Positions 21,226 to 36,010 of a stretch of DNA of 64,000 bases are shown piece after piece. A program made the translations under genes and the position numbers. The notes below the pieces were generated by a model. It had not been told where the DNA came from and ran no database searches. It saw only the letters and a list, made by a program, of their open reading frames with translations. How positions within the stretch are numbered: position 1 is the first letter of the stretch; each line of letters begins with the position of its first letter. Source of the DNA: Prevotella intermedia ATCC 25611 = DSM 20706 (GTDB lineage Bacteria; Bacteroidota; Bacteroidia; Bacteroidales; Bacteroidaceae); the NCBI RefSeq assembly GCF_001953955.1, contig NZ_CP019300.1, positions 1,901,936 to 1,965,935 on the forward strand, given 5' to 3'.

Positions 21226-21354
21226 AATTCAATTATTTAAAGTAATACAATATAAATGCTTCTCCAGGCTAACCATCAAGCTGCATTTTCATACTATTAT
21301 AAACAAATATGTATGGACTTGCTCGTTATCTATCCATTTATTAGGTTATAACTG

Positions 21355-21362
21355 CAAATTTA
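21355..21362 (-). promoter_or_regulatory. Possible promoter -7 box for the lipoprotein gene
   Basis: TAAATTTG on the minus strand matches TAnnTTTG; no -33 TTG found at the right spacing. Confidence 0.4.
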
Positions 21363-21469
21363 TATTATTTTTTCAGAATATGAAAATATCGTATAAATAA
21401 AATATCGCAATTACTCATACGAATATGAATAATTGCGATACTGAAACTGTATAATTTCTGCTTTCCTTC

Positions 21470-21790
21470 TTATGCGTCGTTCTTTATCGGACCAAAGGGT
21501 GTTGCTGTTTTTGGCTGTTGGTTAGGCATCTGAATTTTCCCAAACTCTTGTTCGTAACGAACAATATTCTCTTGCAAAGCTGCCAAAAGGCGTTTTGCGT
21601 GTTCGGGTGCAAGCACTACCCTACTTGCCACTGTCGGTTTTGGTACACCTGGCAGCATACTGATGAAATCGAGCACAAACTCTGAACTTGAGTGTGAGAT
21701 GATTTGGAAGTTTGTATAAATTCCTTTTGCAATTTCAGGATTCAAGTCTATCTGAAGCTGCTGTCCTTGTTGATTTTGATTGTTGTCCAT
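21470..21790 (-). CDS. DUF3467 family protein
   Basis: 106 residues; the core LNPEIAKGIYTNFQIISHSS and SMLPGVPKPTVASRVVLAPE matches DUF3467, a small family I know mainly from Bacteroidetes beside rpoC and rpsL. Glutamine-rich N-terminus, Pro-rich C-terminus. Biochemical role unknown. In Bacteroides it usually follows rpoC directly; here accessory genes intervene on both sides. It has its own promoter. Confidence 0.85.
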   Translation of the reverse strand: MDNNQNQQGQQLQIDLNPEIAKGIYTNFQIISHSSSEFVLDFISMLPGVPKPTVASRVVLAPEHAKRLLAALQENIVRYEQEFGKIQMPNQQPKTATPFGPIKNDA

Positions 21791-21827
21791 TTCGTATATT
21801 TGTTTTTAATATTCTCTGAGCGATATG

Positions 21828-21858
21828 CAAAGATAACACATTTCGGACAATTCACCAA
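21828..21858 (-). promoter_or_regulatory. Promoter for the DUF3467 gene
   Basis: TTG, 20 nt, then TATCTTTG on the minus strand, 38 nt upstream of the start codon. Confidence 0.7.
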
Positions 21859-21872
21859 GAAACGCACTTACT

Positions 21873-23294
21873 TTATCTTTCCACTACAAAACGTTGTGTT
21901 TCACCATTCACATTCAAGAAATAAACGCCAGCAGTGAAGTTCGCAACATCAACTTGGTTTTCAGCTGTATGCAAAACCACCGTGCGAAGCAACGCACCAT
22001 TAGCTCCAAAAATACGAGCTGTTGCAGTTGCCATACCTAAAGGCAACTTCACAGCAAGCACATTGTTGTTTGCCACTGTGCTAACCTTTATCTTTGCTGC
22101 TGGCACACCCTCAATACCGTTTGGCATCTTCTCGCCTTCGTATAAGTTGCGACCATCATTTAATCCCTGCTGATAGTCGTAGGCTGTCCAATTCTTGGCA
22201 TTAATAAGTTCGGTTACATCTACTTCGTAGCAAACATTCTTCTCGCCCTCATCTTTCGTATCTACAACCACTAATTCACCTTTATTATCGGCATTCGCCA
22301 TATCGGGTAAGTCTGCCAACATTCGTTTCATGGCAGGGTTAGCTATTTGGTTGCTGTAACAAGATATGAAACCTAACTTTTGGTTGGCTGCAATATCAAG
22401 TTCGGCAAGTTGGTTATTATCACATTGCAAATCTGTAAGGTTTACCAACTTTCTTATATCAAGTGCTTTCAATTTGTTACCACTTACTGTCAGAGCTGTA
22501 AGTTCGATATTGTCGCCAATGGTTATGTTCGTCAACTTATTATTATAACAATGGAACTCCGCTAAAGCAGAATTTTTGCTAATGTCTACCGTCTCTATTT
22601 CGTTGTCGAACAAATATACCTTTTGCAATAACGGACTTTTAGATATATCTATCGTTTTTATCTTGTTATTGTTGCATGCTAACAGGGTCAACTGTGTATT
22701 CTTTGTTATATCGAGTTGTGTAAGATTGTTTTCGCCACAATAAAATTCTTGCAGCTTAGGCATCACACTTGGGTCTAACTCATTCAGGCTATTTCTAAAG
22801 CAATAGAATTCTACTACTTCCGATGTAGCAGGCAGTTTCAGTTCACTTAATTTATTGCTGTGGCAATACAGTTTCTGTAAGTTTGTATTCTTGCTAACGT
22901 CCAACTTCTCTATTTGGTTTTCCTCACAGTATAGCGAACCCAAGTCAGGACATTTCGATACATCAATAGATACCAATTCGTTCAGATTGCAACTAAAGAA
23001 AGTCATATCACCATATATAGTTATTGTGGGTTGTGTTCGCTTAAAGCGGGTTATGCCATACTTCTTTATACTTTCCTCACCAGCATCATATTTGCCGTTG
23101 TTGTTTCTGTCAATCCAAGGCTTTGTTTTGCTTTTGCCATTAAATAGCGCAGTGAGTTGCCATTGTTTCTTCAAATTGGTTGTGGTAATGGTAACAGAGG
23201 GTTGGTCAGTAGTGTATTCTTCTGCGTCTTTCTGCGCATTAGCACCAACACAAAACCCTAAAAGAACTGATAATAAAAATAGCTTTTTACTCAT
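21873..23294 (-). CDS. Leucine-rich-repeat surface protein with T9SS sorting domain
   Basis: 473 residues. Signal peptide MSKKLFLLSVLLGFCVGANA; about ten 21-residue LRR units (roughly residues 105-330) of the pattern LDxSKNxxLxxLxCxxNxL, nearly all with Cys at the same position (YCEEN, YCHSN, ACNNN, HCYNN, QCDNN). The last 75 residues form a type A T9SS C-terminal domain (ARIFGANGALLRTVVLHTA, then AGVYFLNVNGETQRFVVER). Predicted to be exported by T9SS and attached to the cell surface; LRR proteins of this sort can act in adhesion, which is inference here. No clean promoter found. Confidence 0.88.
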   Translation of the reverse strand: MSKKLFLLSVLLGFCVGANAQKDAEEYTTDQPSVTITTTNLKKQWQLTALFNGKSKTKPWIDRNNNGKYDAGEESIKKYGITRFKRTQPTITIYGDMTFFSCNLNELVSIDVSKCPDLGSLYCEENQIEKLDVSKNTNLQKLYCHSNKLSELKLPATSEVVEFYCFRNSLNELDPSVMPKLQEFYCGENNLTQLDITKNTQLTLLACNNNKIKTIDISKSPLLQKVYLFDNEIETVDISKNSALAEFHCYNNKLTNITIGDNIELTALTVSGNKLKALDIRKLVNLTDLQCDNNQLAELDIAANQKLGFISCYSNQIANPAMKRMLADLPDMANADNKGELVVVDTKDEGEKNVCYEVDVTELINAKNWTAYDYQQGLNDGRNLYEGEKMPNGIEGVPAAKIKVSTVANNNVLAVKLPLGMATATARIFGANGALLRTVVLHTAENQVDVANFTAGVYFLNVNGETQRFVVER

Positions 23295-23582
23295 AACGTA
23301 ACTGTTTAGATGTCGGAGAAACTATTAAAAAGCCCACCGAGAATTAGTAATTTAGTTTATTTTAAACATCAATTTATGATATAAAACATTTCCACCTTTA
23401 CTTAGAGCAACCAATTCAATGTTTATTTTCCAGTCTACTTGTTTACATTGTAAATATAGTTTTTATTCTGAAATTTGCAAGAGAATAAAATAGAAAACAC
23501 CAAATGACTGCCAAATGATGCTCTTTATGTACGACATAAACGTATCAAGACTTAATAGTACAATAATTAATGAAGACTAAAA

Positions 23583-23849
23583 CTATATTAAGTTAGCCTT
23601 TATAAGAATAGCATAAGCTGGAGATTGAACACCATTAACATAAGGTTTTAACGTTTTCGTATCGACAACATCTAATTCTATGTATGCATTATATAAATTT
23701 TCAATATTAATTTTGAAAGACTTTGAGGTACTTTGTCTTACTCCTATAATAAATTTTCCATCTACTTTAATATCATCATAATGCCTACCCTTGATACTCT
23801 CTGCCGTTGTCACTTGACTTATCATAGAAATAAATTTATCTCTCTTCAT
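23583..23849 (-). CDS. Small hypothetical protein
   Basis: 88 residues, not recognised. No signal peptide; mixed alpha/beta composition (FIIGVRQSTSKSFKINIENL). It is supported by codon usage like its surroundings and a perfect TATCTTTG box about 110 nt upstream (23958-23965). The 288-nt gap to the LRR gene shows nothing firm. Confidence 0.5.
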   Translation of the reverse strand: MKRDKFISMISQVTTAESIKGRHYDDIKVDGKFIIGVRQSTSKSFKINIENLYNAYIELDVVDTKTLKPYVNGVQSPAYAILIKANLI

Positions 23850-23957
23850 ATTTAAAATAATAAATATTAGTTAGTATTTCTTTTACTTAAAATAGATTTT
23901 AAAACTGAACTCTTTTATAATGCGCATCTACACATACCAATATCAGAGCTTCATTTA

Positions 23958-23965
23958 CAAAGATA
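23958..23965 (-). promoter_or_regulatory. Possible promoter -7 box for the 88-residue gene
   Basis: TATCTTTG on the minus strand; no -33 TTG at 19-21 nt. The remaining 23850-24500 gap is AT-rich and holds the 22-bp array at 24279. Confidence 0.45.
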
Positions 23966-24278
23966 GATAAAAATTTTCTTATTAAATATTTTTCTTGCAG
24001 AAAGTTGATTTGATAAAATGTTTTCTATCTTAATCTAAACAAATTATTAGTGCTTATAGTTTATTTCTCTTATTTTTATTACTAACAATTGAAAATATTA
24101 TTTCTTGAAGATTTATAAAGAGACTAAAAATGATAGGTTATTTTAAGACAGAATAGGAGTGGAAGAGATTCTGTGAAATGTCAATACGTTATTGATTGCC
24201 AAATGTTAATGTCAGAAAATTCTCCTCATCTTTGTAAATATATTTTCTATCAAAAAGTGGTAATTGCAATTTGGTTTT

Positions 24279-24366
24279 GCGAAAGCGGCTCTTTTGCGAT
24301 GCAAAACCTACGCTTTTACCGTGCAAAACAGCTGCTTTTACAATGCAAAAACATAGGTTTTGCATT
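24279..24366. repeat. 22-bp tandem repeat array A (4 units)
   Basis: Four abutting 22-bp units, each beginning GCRAAA and with a T-run (CTTTT or GTTTT) at the same phase near position 13-17, ending in AT, GT or TT. Centres differ between units. The first unit is the same as unit 2 of array B (40950-40971) except at one base. A weaker degenerate unit may precede it. Not CRISPR, since no spacers separate repeats. Confidence 0.8.
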
Positions 24367-24501
24367 ACACTGATTATCAATTGTTTAAACAAGAAATACA
24401 TTTAAGAAAAATATTTACAAACCCTTTCCATTTCTTCCACCTTTTAATAAGAGATATTGCCGTTATTCTAAATTGTGCCAATAATAAATACAATGCAAAC
24501 A

Positions 24502-24536
24502 AAAAGGGCTCGCAAGCGATGCTTGCGAGCCCTTTT
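24502..24536 (-). terminator. Terminator after rpoC
   Basis: Perfect 16-bp arms with a 3-nt GAT loop, GC-rich core GGGCTCGCAAGC and a T-run, 24 nt past the rpoC stop codon. Confidence 0.95.
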
Positions 24537-24559
24537 AAGTTGTATAAAGTTCATTTGTT

Positions 24560-28924
<4,365 letters not shown>

Positions 28925-28950
28925 GTTTCTTTAATTTTGGGGTGTGCAAA

Positions 28951-31900
28951 TTAATCAAGTTTGATGCTTAATCCAAGACCGCGAAGCTCGTGGAGCAACA
29001 CGTTCAACGACTCAGGAATGCCTGGTGTTGGCATTGGTTCGCCCTTTACAATAGACTCGTATGCCTTAGAACGACCTACAACATCGTCAGACTTAATTGT
29101 CAAAATCTCTTGGAGTACGTGTGAAGCACCGAATGCCTCGATAGCCCAAACTTCCATTTCTCCAAATCGCTGTCCACCAAATTGTGCCTTACCACCAAGT
29201 GGCTGCTGCGTAATGAGTGAGTATGGACCAATGCTACGTGCGTGCATCTTGTCTTCAACCATGTGTCCTAATTTCAAGAAGTAAGTAATACCCACCGTTG
29301 CTGGCTGGTCGAAGCGTTCTCCAGTCTCACCATCATAGATATAAGTAGAACACATTGGAGGCAAGCCTGCCTTGTCGGTCCATTCCTTCAAGTCCTCAAG
29401 TTTAGCACCATCGAAAATCGGAGTAGCAAATTTAACACCCAAATTGCGACCTGCTACACCAAGGATAGCTTCGAAAATCTGACCAAGGTTCATACGAGAA
29501 GGCACACCCATAGGGTTTAATACCAAATCGACAGGGCGACCATCTTCGAGGAACGGCATATCTTCTGCACGTACAACCTTTGATACAATACCCTTGTTAC
29601 CGTGGCGACCAGCAAGTTTATCACCTACTTGAATCTTACGCTTCTTCGCAATGTAAACCTTCGCCATCTGGAGAACACCTGATGGGAGTTCGTCTCCGAT
29701 GGTAATAGCAAACTTCTTACGCTTAAGTTCAGCGTCCATCTGCTTGTACTTACGAATGAAGTTCATTATAAGTTTCTGAATCAAAAGGTTGGTATGCTCA
29801 TCGTCGGTCCAGCCGTTTGACTGAATACCCTCGTAGTCAAGGTTCTTCAAAGCAGCCATAGTGAATTTTGTTCCCTTGGTAATAATCTCTGCATTTGAAT
29901 AATCCTTAATGCCTTGCGATACCTTGTCTTCTGTCAATTCGAGAAGCTTGTCAACCAACAAGTCCTTCAAATCGTTGATTTTTACCTCTTGTTCTTCATC
30001 GAGACGTGCCAAAGTAACTTTATCGTGACGCTTGCTTTCGCGTGTCTTGATAGCACGTGCAAACAATTTCTTGTCAATAACAACACCACTCAAAGATGGG
30101 TTGGCTTTCAAAGAAGAGTCTTTAACATCACCTGCCTTGTCTCCGAAGATGGCACGGAGCAACTTTTCTTCTGGTGATGGGTCGCTTTCTCCCTTTGGAG
30201 AAATCTTACCAATCATTATATCGCCTGGCTCAACACGTGCACCGATACGGATAATACCGTTTTCATCGAGGTCCTTTGTTGCTTCTTCGCTAACGTTAGG
30301 AATATCGGCTGTAAACTCTTCAACACCACGCTTTGTTTCGCGAACTTCGAGAGAATACTCGTCTACATGCACAGATGTAAGTACATCTTCACGAACCATT
30401 CGCTCTGAAATAACAACAGCATCTTCGTAGTTGTAGCCCTTCCAAGGCATATAAGCTACAAGGAGGTTGCGTCCAAGTGCTAATTCACCATTCTCGGTTG
30501 CATAACCTTCAGTAAGTATATCGCCTTTCTTAACACGCTGTCCCTTATTACAAATAGGACGAAGGTCTACCACCATATTTTGGTTGGTGCGACGGAACTT
30601 AGAAATACGATACTCTTTTAACGCTGGCTCGAAACTTACAAACTCTTCATCGTCCGTACGGTCGTAGAGAATACGAATTGTAGTTGCGTCCACATATTCG
30701 ATAACACCGTCGCCTTCAGCAGTTACCATCGTACGAGAATCTTCGCACACCTGCTTCTCCAAGCCTGTTCCTACAATAGGAGCATCGTTATGAAGCAATG
30801 GCACAGCTTGGCGCATCATGTTACAACCCATCAGTGCACGGTGACCGTCATCGTGCTCCAAGAATGGAATTAAGCCAGCAGAAACTGAAGCAATCTGCTG
30901 TGGAGCAACGTCCATCAAAGCTACTTGACTTGGTTCTACTACTGGATAATCGGCATCTTGGCGACACTTTACATAGTCACGAATGAATGTACCATCTGGG
31001 TTCAATGGTGCATTACCCTGTCCTACTGGGAGATCTTCTTCCTCTTCCGCAGTCATATAAACAACGTGTTCGTTGTCTAAGTCTACCTTTGACTCTGTAA
31101 CCTTTCTATAAGGAGTAACAATAAAGCCAAGGTCGTTAATCTTTGCATAGAGACACAATGAAGAAATTAAACCAATGTTTGGACCTTCAGGAGACTCAAT
31201 AGGACACAAGCGACCATAGTGTGTATAGTGGACGTCGCGAACTTCAAAACCTGCACGTTCACGAGAAAGACCACCAGGACCTAAGGCTGAAAGACGACGT
31301 TTGTGCGTAACTTCTGCCAATGGGTTGGTTTGGTCCATAAATTGACTCAATGGGTTGGTACCAAAGAAGGAGTTGATAACGCTTGAAATAGTTTTTGCAT
31401 TAATCAAATCAGTTGGTTGGAACACTTCATTGTCGCGAACATTCATACGTTCACGGATAGTACGGCTCATACGAGCCAAACCGATTGAGAACTGATTTGC
31501 TAATTGTTCTCCAACAGTACGAACACGACGGTTTGACAAGTGGTCAATATCATCAACTGTTGCATTCGAATTTACGAGGTTAATCAAATACTTGATAATC
31601 TCAATAATATCATCTTTCGTTAAGACACGAACGTCCATATCGGTGTCAAGTCCTAACTTTCTATTAATTCTGTATCTACCTACTTCACCGAGATCGTAGC
31701 GTTTATCAGAGAAAAACAGGTTTTGGAATACTTCTCTTGCACTCGCATCGTCAGCAGCATCAGCATTACGCAACTGACGGTAAATATAGTTTACTGCCTC
31801 GATTTCAGAGTGGCTGGGGTCTTTTGCAAGCGTATTGAAGATTATAGAGTACTTGTTTGCTACATCTTCATCTTTATGCAAAAGCACAGAAGACACACCG

Positions 31901-32760
31901 CTTTCGAGAATAACATCAAGATTCTCATCAGTGATTTCTGTTTCACGTTCTACGACAACTTCATTACGCTCAATAGATACTACTTCACCTGTATCTTCAT
32001 CAACAAAGTCCTCATTCCAGCTTTTCATAACATTACCAGCCAACTTGCGTCCCAAGGCAGCTTTCATGTTTTTCTTGTTTACCTTAACCTCTTCGCAAAG
32101 GTCAAAAATTTGAAGAATATCCTTATCGCTTTCAAAACCTATTGCGCGAAGCATCGTTGTAACAGGCAACTTCTTCTTACGGTCAATGTAAGCATACATT
32201 ACATTATTAATGTCCGTGGCAAACTCAATCCAAGAGCCCTTGAATGGAATAATACGAGCACTGTAAAGCACTGTACCATTTGCATGAACACCTTGACCAA
32301 AGAACACACCTGGAGAACGGTGCAATTGAGATACAACCACACGTTCAGCACCATTGATAACAAATGTACCATTACTTGTCATATAAGGAATTGTACCAAG
32401 GAACACATCTTGAATAAATGTTCCAAAATCCTCATGGTCTGGGTCAGTACAGTAGAGCTTCATCTTAGCCTTCAAAGGCACACTATATGTCAAGCCACGC
32501 TCCAAGCATTCTGAAATAGAATAGCGAGGTGGATCGATATAATAATCCAAGAACTCAAGAACGAAATTATTGCGTGTATCGGTGATAGGGAAATTCTCTA
32601 CGAAGACCTTATATAAACCGTCATTCTTGCGTTCCTCAGGCGGAGTATCAAGCTGTAAAAAGTCGCGGAACGACTTCAACTGTAAATCCAGGAAGTCCGG
32701 ATATGGGTACGGACTTTGCACACTGGCGAAGTTTACTCTGGGTTTATTCTCTGTTGCCAT
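28951..32760 (-). CDS. rpoB: RNA polymerase beta subunit
   Basis: 1269 residues. The rifampicin-pocket segment [20 protein letters not shown] and [20 protein letters not shown] is wild type in appearance. C-terminal [22 protein letters not shown] is the beta signature. Downstream of rplL with a 165-nt gap that contains an attenuator-like hairpin. Confidence 0.99.
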   Translation of the reverse strand: MATENKPRVNFASVQSPYPYPDFLDLQLKSFRDFLQLDTPPEERKNDGLYKVFVENFPITDTRNNFVLEFLDYYIDPPRYSISECLERGLTYSVPLKAKMKLYCTDPDHEDFGTFIQDVFLGTIPYMTSNGTFVINGAERVVVSQLHRSPGVFFGQGVHANGTVLYSARIIPFKGSWIEFATDINNVMYAYIDRKKKLPVTTMLRAIGFESDKDILQIFDLCEEVKVNKKNMKAALGRKLAGNVMKSWNEDFVDEDTGEVVSIERNEVVVERETEITDENLDVILESGVSSVLLHKDEDVANKYSIIFNTLAKDPSHSEIEAVNYIYRQLRNADAADDASAREVFQNLFFSDKRYDLGEVGRYRINRKLGLDTDMDVRVLTKDDIIEIIKYLINLVNSNATVDDIDHLSNRRVRTVGEQLANQFSIGLARMSRTIRERMNVRDNEVFQPTDLINAKTISSVINSFFGTNPLSQFMDQTNPLAEVTHKRRLSALGPGGLSRERAGFEVRDVHYTHYGRLCPIESPEGPNIGLISSLCLYAKINDLGFIVTPYRKVTESKVDLDNEHVVYMTAEEEEDLPVGQGNAPLNPDGTFIRDYVKCRQDADYPVVEPSQVALMDVAPQQIASVSAGLIPFLEHDDGHRALMGCNMMRQAVPLLHNDAPIVGTGLEKQVCEDSRTMVTAEGDGVIEYVDATTIRILYDRTDDEEFVSFEPALKEYRISKFRRTNQNMVVDLRPICNKGQRVKKGDILTEGYATENGELALGRNLLVAYMPWKGYNYEDAVVISERMVREDVLTSVHVDEYSLEVRETKRGVEEFTADIPNVSEEATKDLDENGIIRIGARVEPGDIMIGKISPKGESDPSPEEKLLRAIFGDKAGDVKDSSLKANPSLSGVVIDKKLFARAIKTRESKRHDKVTLARLDEEQEVKINDLKDLLVDKLLELTEDKVSQGIKDYSNAEIITKGTKFTMAALKNLDYEGIQSNGWTDDEHTNLLIQKLIMNFIRKYKQMDAELKRKKFAITIGDELPSGVLQMAKVYIAKKRKIQVGDKLAGRHGNKGIVSKVVRAEDMPFLEDGRPVDLVLNPMGVPSRMNLGQIFEAILGVAGRNLGVKFATPIFDGAKLEDLKEWTDKAGLPPMCSTYIYDGETGERFDQPATVGITYFLKLGHMVEDKMHARSIGPYSLITQQPLGGKAQFGGQRFGEMEVWAIEAFGASHVLQEILTIKSDDVVGRSKAYESIVKGEPMPTPGIPESLNVLLHELRGLGLSIKLD

Positions 32761-32831
32761 AAAATATTTTTAATAATGTTCGTGGCTAAGATGCCACAAA
32801 TGCGTAAGAAAAGTGTCGAAAGACACAAAAA

Positions 32832-32864
32832 GGTTAGGACTCACCTACTTGGTAAATCCTAACC
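32832..32864 (-). terminator. Attenuator-like hairpin between rplL and rpoB
   Basis: Perfect 8-bp arms (32832-32839 and 32857-32864), followed on the minus strand by TTTTTG. It would let part of the transcripts stop after rplL, giving more L7/L12 than polymerase, as the rplL-rpoB attenuator does in E. coli. Confidence 0.7.
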
Positions 32865-32925
32865 ATATTTTTATAAAATGTGATTTTATGCTATTATAAA
32901 AGCATCAACCACTTTAGAAGAGTTC

Positions 32926-33306
32926 TTACTTCAACTCTACCTTAGCACCTTCAGCTTCGATGAGCTTCTTCAAGTTTTCAGCCTCGTCTTTAGCAACACC
33001 TTCCTTGATAGTAGAAGGAGCACCATCAACAAGATCCTTAGCGTCCTTCAAGCCAAGACCGCAAGCTTCCTTAACAGCCTTAACTACCTTAAGCTTGTTT
33101 GCACCAGCTTCAGCGAGAACTACATCGAACTCTGTCTTTTCTTCAGCTGCAGCAGCTGCGCCACCACCAGCAACAGGACCAGCAACTGCTACGGCTGCAG
33201 CAGCAGGCTCAATTCCATACTCGTCCTTGAGGACAGTTGCTAACTCGTTTACTTCCTTAACAGTAAGATTTACTAATTCTTCTGCAATAGCTTTAATATC
33301 TGCCAT
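32926..33306 (-). CDS. rplL: 50S ribosomal protein L7/L12 (bL12)
   Basis: 126 residues: N-terminal dimerisation domain (about 1-32), Ala/Gly hinge ([18 protein letters not shown]) and C-terminal factor-binding domain with [15 protein letters not shown]. Present as multimers on L10. Fifty-nine nt after rplJ. Confidence 0.98.
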   Translation of the reverse strand: MADIKAIAEELVNLTVKEVNELATVLKDEYGIEPAAAAVAVAGPVAGGGAAAAAEEKTEFDVVLAEAGANKLKVVKAVKEACGLGLKDAKDLVDGAPSTIKEGVAKDEAENLKKLIEAEGAKVELK

Positions 33307-33365
33307 TTTATTCTAAATATTTAATTTTGTTCTGTTATTAATGTAATTTTCGACTTTATTAAGTT

Positions 33366-33884
33366 TTATTCAGGACGCTCGCCTAAAGTCTTAAGCACAC
33401 CATGAATAGTGTTTGCGCCAGATTGAAGAGCAGAAACCACGTTCTTTGTTGGAGACTGCAGCAATGCCACAACGTCAGCAATAAGTTCGTTCTTGCTCTT
33501 GAGAGCTACAAGTTCTTCGAGTTTATCAGCACCAACGAACATAGACTCTTCAGCGTAAGCCGCTTTCAAAGCAGGAATACCTTCCTTTGTATATTCTTTA
33601 AGGAGCTTTGCAGGAACATTAGCTACCTGTGTAAACATAATAGCTGTATTACCTTTCAAAGAACCATAGAGAGGTTCATAATCTAATTCTGAAGCCTCAA
33701 AAGCTTTGTGGAGAAGATTGTTCTTAACAACAACCATTTTAATCTCGCTTTTGAAGCACTTACGACGGAGAGAGCTTGTAGCCTCTGCATTCAACCCCGT
33801 AACGTCTACAAGGTAAAAGTGAGGATATTCCTTAAGTTTCTCACCGAGTTCAGTGATAATCGTATCTTTAACTTCTTTCTTCAT
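33366..33884 (-). CDS. rplJ: 50S ribosomal protein L10 (uL10)
   Basis: 172 residues with the L10 core LRRKCFKSEIKMVVVKNNLL and KGNTAIMFTQ; the C-terminal helix binds L7/L12. Only 18 nt follow rplA, so there is no room for a long L10 leader as in E. coli. Confidence 0.97.
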   Translation of the reverse strand: MKKEVKDTIITELGEKLKEYPHFYLVDVTGLNAEATSSLRRKCFKSEIKMVVVKNNLLHKAFEASELDYEPLYGSLKGNTAIMFTQVANVPAKLLKEYTKEGIPALKAAYAEESMFVGADKLEELVALKSKNELIADVVALLQSPTKNVVSALQSGANTIHGVLKTLGERPE

Positions 33885-33902
33885 TTTACAAAACTTTTAG
33901 AG

Positions 33903-34595
33903 TTATTCAGCTGATTTAGGATCAATCTTGATACCCTTACTCATTGTGCTTGAAATAAAGATACTCTTGATATATGTACCTTTAGCAGCAGCAGGCTTCA
34001 ATTTAACAACGGTAGAAATAAATTCCTTTGCATTGCCAAAAATCTGTTCAGCAGACATACTGATTTTACCAATAGAGGTATGGATAATACCAGCCTTATC
34101 AACCTTAAAGTCGATCTTACCTGACTTAACATCCTTAACTGCCTTCGCAACATCCATAGTTACAGTACCACTCTTAGGGTTTGGCATCAATCCACGAGGA
34201 CCGAGTACACGACCTAAAGGACCAACCTTACCCATGCAAGATGGCATAGTAATGATTACATCAATATCTGTCCATCCACCGTTAATCTTTTGAATATATT
34301 CATCAAGACCAACGTAATCAGCTCCAGCTTCCTTAGCGGCAGCTTCCTGATCAGGAGTACAGAGACACAGCACACGTGTCTGTTTTCCTGTTCCGTTTGG
34401 CAATGTTACCACGCCACGAACCATTTGGTTTGCCTTACGTGGGTCTACACCCAAACGAATATCAACATCAACAGATGCATCGAATTTTGTTGTGGTAATT
34501 TCCTTAACAAGTTCAGATGCCTCTGCTAAAGTGTATGCCTTCCCTAATTCAACCTTCTCAGCTACTGATTTCTGATTTTTTGTCAGTTTACTCAT
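33903..34595 (-). CDS. rplA: 50S ribosomal protein L1 (uL1)
   Basis: 230 residues: [20 protein letters not shown], then the L1 signature [20 protein letters not shown]. Moves deacylated tRNA out of the E site. Twenty-one nt after rplK. Confidence 0.98.
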   Translation of the reverse strand: MSKLTKNQKSVAEKVELGKAYTLAEASELVKEITTTKFDASVDVDIRLGVDPRKANQMVRGVVTLPNGTGKQTRVLCLCTPDQEAAAKEAGADYVGLDEYIQKINGGWTDIDVIITMPSCMGKVGPLGRVLGPRGLMPNPKSGTVTMDVAKAVKDVKSGKIDFKVDKAGIIHTSIGKISMSAEQIFGNAKEFISTVVKLKPAAAKGTYIKSIFISSTMSKGIKIDPKSAE

Positions 34596-34616
34596 TTTTA
34601 CTTTTGAAGTTTAATA

Positions 34617-35057
34617 TTATTTACCAGGGAAGTCCCCTTTTACAGTGATTCCCATACTACGTGCAGTACCAGCGATAAGTTTCATAGCACTCTCAACTGT
34701 AAAGCAGTTGAGGTCTGGCATCTTATCTTCTGCAATAGCTCTAACCTGTTCCCAAGTTACAGAAGCAACTTTTTTACGGTTTGGCTCGCCTGAACCGCCT
34801 TTTACCTTGGCAGCCTCGAGCAACTGGATAGCAGCAGGAGGTGTCTTGATAACAAAGCTGAAAGACTTATCGTTGTAGTATGTAATAACAACTGGAAGAA
34901 CTTTTCCAGCCTTATCCTGGGTGCGGGCATTGAATTCCTTGCAGAAACCCATAATATTAATACCCTTAGAACCCAATGCAGGGCCTACGGGAGGGGAAGG
35001 ATTCGCTGCGCCACCTTTAATCTGTAATTTGATTAATCCAGCAACTTCTTTAGCCAT
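34617..35057 (-). CDS. rplK: 50S ribosomal protein L11 (uL11)
   Basis: 146 residues with [20 protein letters not shown] at the N-terminus (proline switch region) and the RNA-binding domain [25 protein letters not shown] split at the C-terminus. GTPase-associated centre. Fifty-four nt after nusG. Confidence 0.98.
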   Translation of the reverse strand: MAKEVAGLIKLQIKGGAANPSPPVGPALGSKGINIMGFCKEFNARTQDKAGKVLPVVITYYNDKSFSFVIKTPPAAIQLLEAAKVKGGSGEPNRKKVASVTWEQVRAIAEDKMPDLNCFTVESAMKLIAGTARSMGITVKGDFPGK

Positions 35058-35111
35058 TTCTTTGTTAATATTTAAAATTGATTTATATAAAAGAGGTATG
35101 CTCGTAACAGC

Positions 35112-35657
35112 TTATTCCTCTTTTGCTACTTGCATAAAACTTAGCTCCAACGGGTTCTGTCGTCCGAAAATCATTACCATTACCTTCAGCTTGTGCTTCT
35201 CGGTATTCACCTCTTCGATGATACCATGGAAACCGCTGAATGGACCATCGGTAACTTTCACAGACTCTCCAACTGTATAAGGAATATCTTGTACTTCTTC
35301 AAGTACAGAGTCCTCTACATTTCCGAGTAAACGGTTCACCTCTGCCTGACGAACAGGTGTCGGTTCTGCCATTCCACCAAGGAAACCTAATACATTAGGC
35401 ATAAAACGGAGTGTTGATGCAATCTCCGAATTCATATTGGCTTGTACAAGCACATAACCAGGAAGACTTAACTTCTCGGTAACAACACGCTTGCCATTAC
35501 GCAAAGATGCGTGACTTTCGGTAGGTAACAAAACCTCGAAAACACGCTCTGCCAACTTCGCATTCTGTCGTAATTCTGCATCGATGTATTCTTTCACCTT
35601 TGCTTCCTTACCACTGATGGCACGAAGTACATACCATTTCTTTTCAGTATCAGCCAT
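35112..35657 (-). CDS. nusG: Transcription antitermination factor NusG
   Basis: 181 residues: N-terminal NGN domain ([20 protein letters not shown], then LPGYVLVQA) and C-terminal KOW domain ([19 protein letters not shown]). Links RNA polymerase with Rho or ribosomal S10. Follows secE by 14 nt as in most bacteria. Confidence 0.97.
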   Translation of the reverse strand: MADTEKKWYVLRAISGKEAKVKEYIDAELRQNAKLAERVFEVLLPTESHASLRNGKRVVTEKLSLPGYVLVQANMNSEIASTLRFMPNVLGFLGGMAEPTPVRQAEVNRLLGNVEDSVLEEVQDIPYTVGESVKVTDGPFSGFHGIIEEVNTEKHKLKVMVMIFGRQNPLELSFMQVAKEE

Positions 35658-35671
35658 TCTTTCCTAATGCT

Positions 35672-35875
35672 TTAGCCTGGATAAACAAACTCCATCACAT
35701 GCTGTGATATAAAATCAAAAGCAAACACAATAAGCGCAATGATTAGGGAAGCAGATAATACTACCATTGCACTGTGTGTAAGTTCGGCACGTGTAGGCCA
35801 TGTCGTCTTATGCGCAAGTTCGTTATAACAATCCTTGCAGTATTCTAAGAATTTTGTAAATATTCTTTTCAACAT
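35672..35875 (-). CDS. secE: Preprotein translocase subunit SecE
   Basis: 67 residues from MLKRIFTKFLEYCKDCYNEL, with KTTWPTRAELTHSAMVVLSA and one membrane helix, the short single-helix SecE form. The open frame continues 15 codons upstream into the tRNA-Trp gene, so the Met at 35875 is the real start. Confidence 0.96.
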   Translation of the reverse strand: MLKRIFTKFLEYCKDCYNELAHKTTWPTRAELTHSAMVVLSASLIIALIVFAFDFISQHVMEFVYPG

Positions 35876-35890
35876 ATTATCTTCTTTTAG

Positions 35891-35963
35891 CACGGGTTGA
35901 AGGGCTCGAACCCTCGACACCTGGTTTTGGAGACCAGTGCTCTACCAACTGAGCTAAACCCGT
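35891..35963 (-). tRNA. tRNA-Trp (CCA)
   Basis: 73 nt; acceptor ACGGGTT/AACCCGT, anticodon arm CTGGT-CTCCAAA-ACCAG with CCA anticodon, T-loop GGTTCGAGCC. CCA end not encoded. Lies between tuf and secE. Confidence 0.97.
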
Positions 35964-35965
35964 AG

Positions 35966-35992
35966 ATAGATTCCCGCTATACGGGAATCTAT
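35966..35992 (-). other. Hairpin between tuf and tRNA-Trp
   Basis: Perfect 11-bp arms ATAGATTCCCG and CGGGAATCTAT, 5-nt loop, 3 nt before the mature tRNA 5' end. No T-run on the minus strand, so more likely an mRNA/tRNA processing or mRNA-stabilising element than a terminator. Confidence 0.6.
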
Positions 35993-36010
35993 TTATTTTG
36001 GTATATCGAA

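Noticed and set aside
24279..24366. Array A considered as a CRISPR array
   Set aside because: Units abut directly with no spacers of constant size, differ in their centres, and no cas genes are present.
24189..24401. Open frame of about 70 codons over array A, and a similar one at 40844-41047
   Set aside because: Both frames follow from the low-stop repeat sequence; their peptides resemble each other only because the repeats do, and neither has a promoter or start context.
35876..35920. N-terminal extension of secE
   Set aside because: Overlaps the tRNA-Trp gene; conserved SecE begins at 35875.
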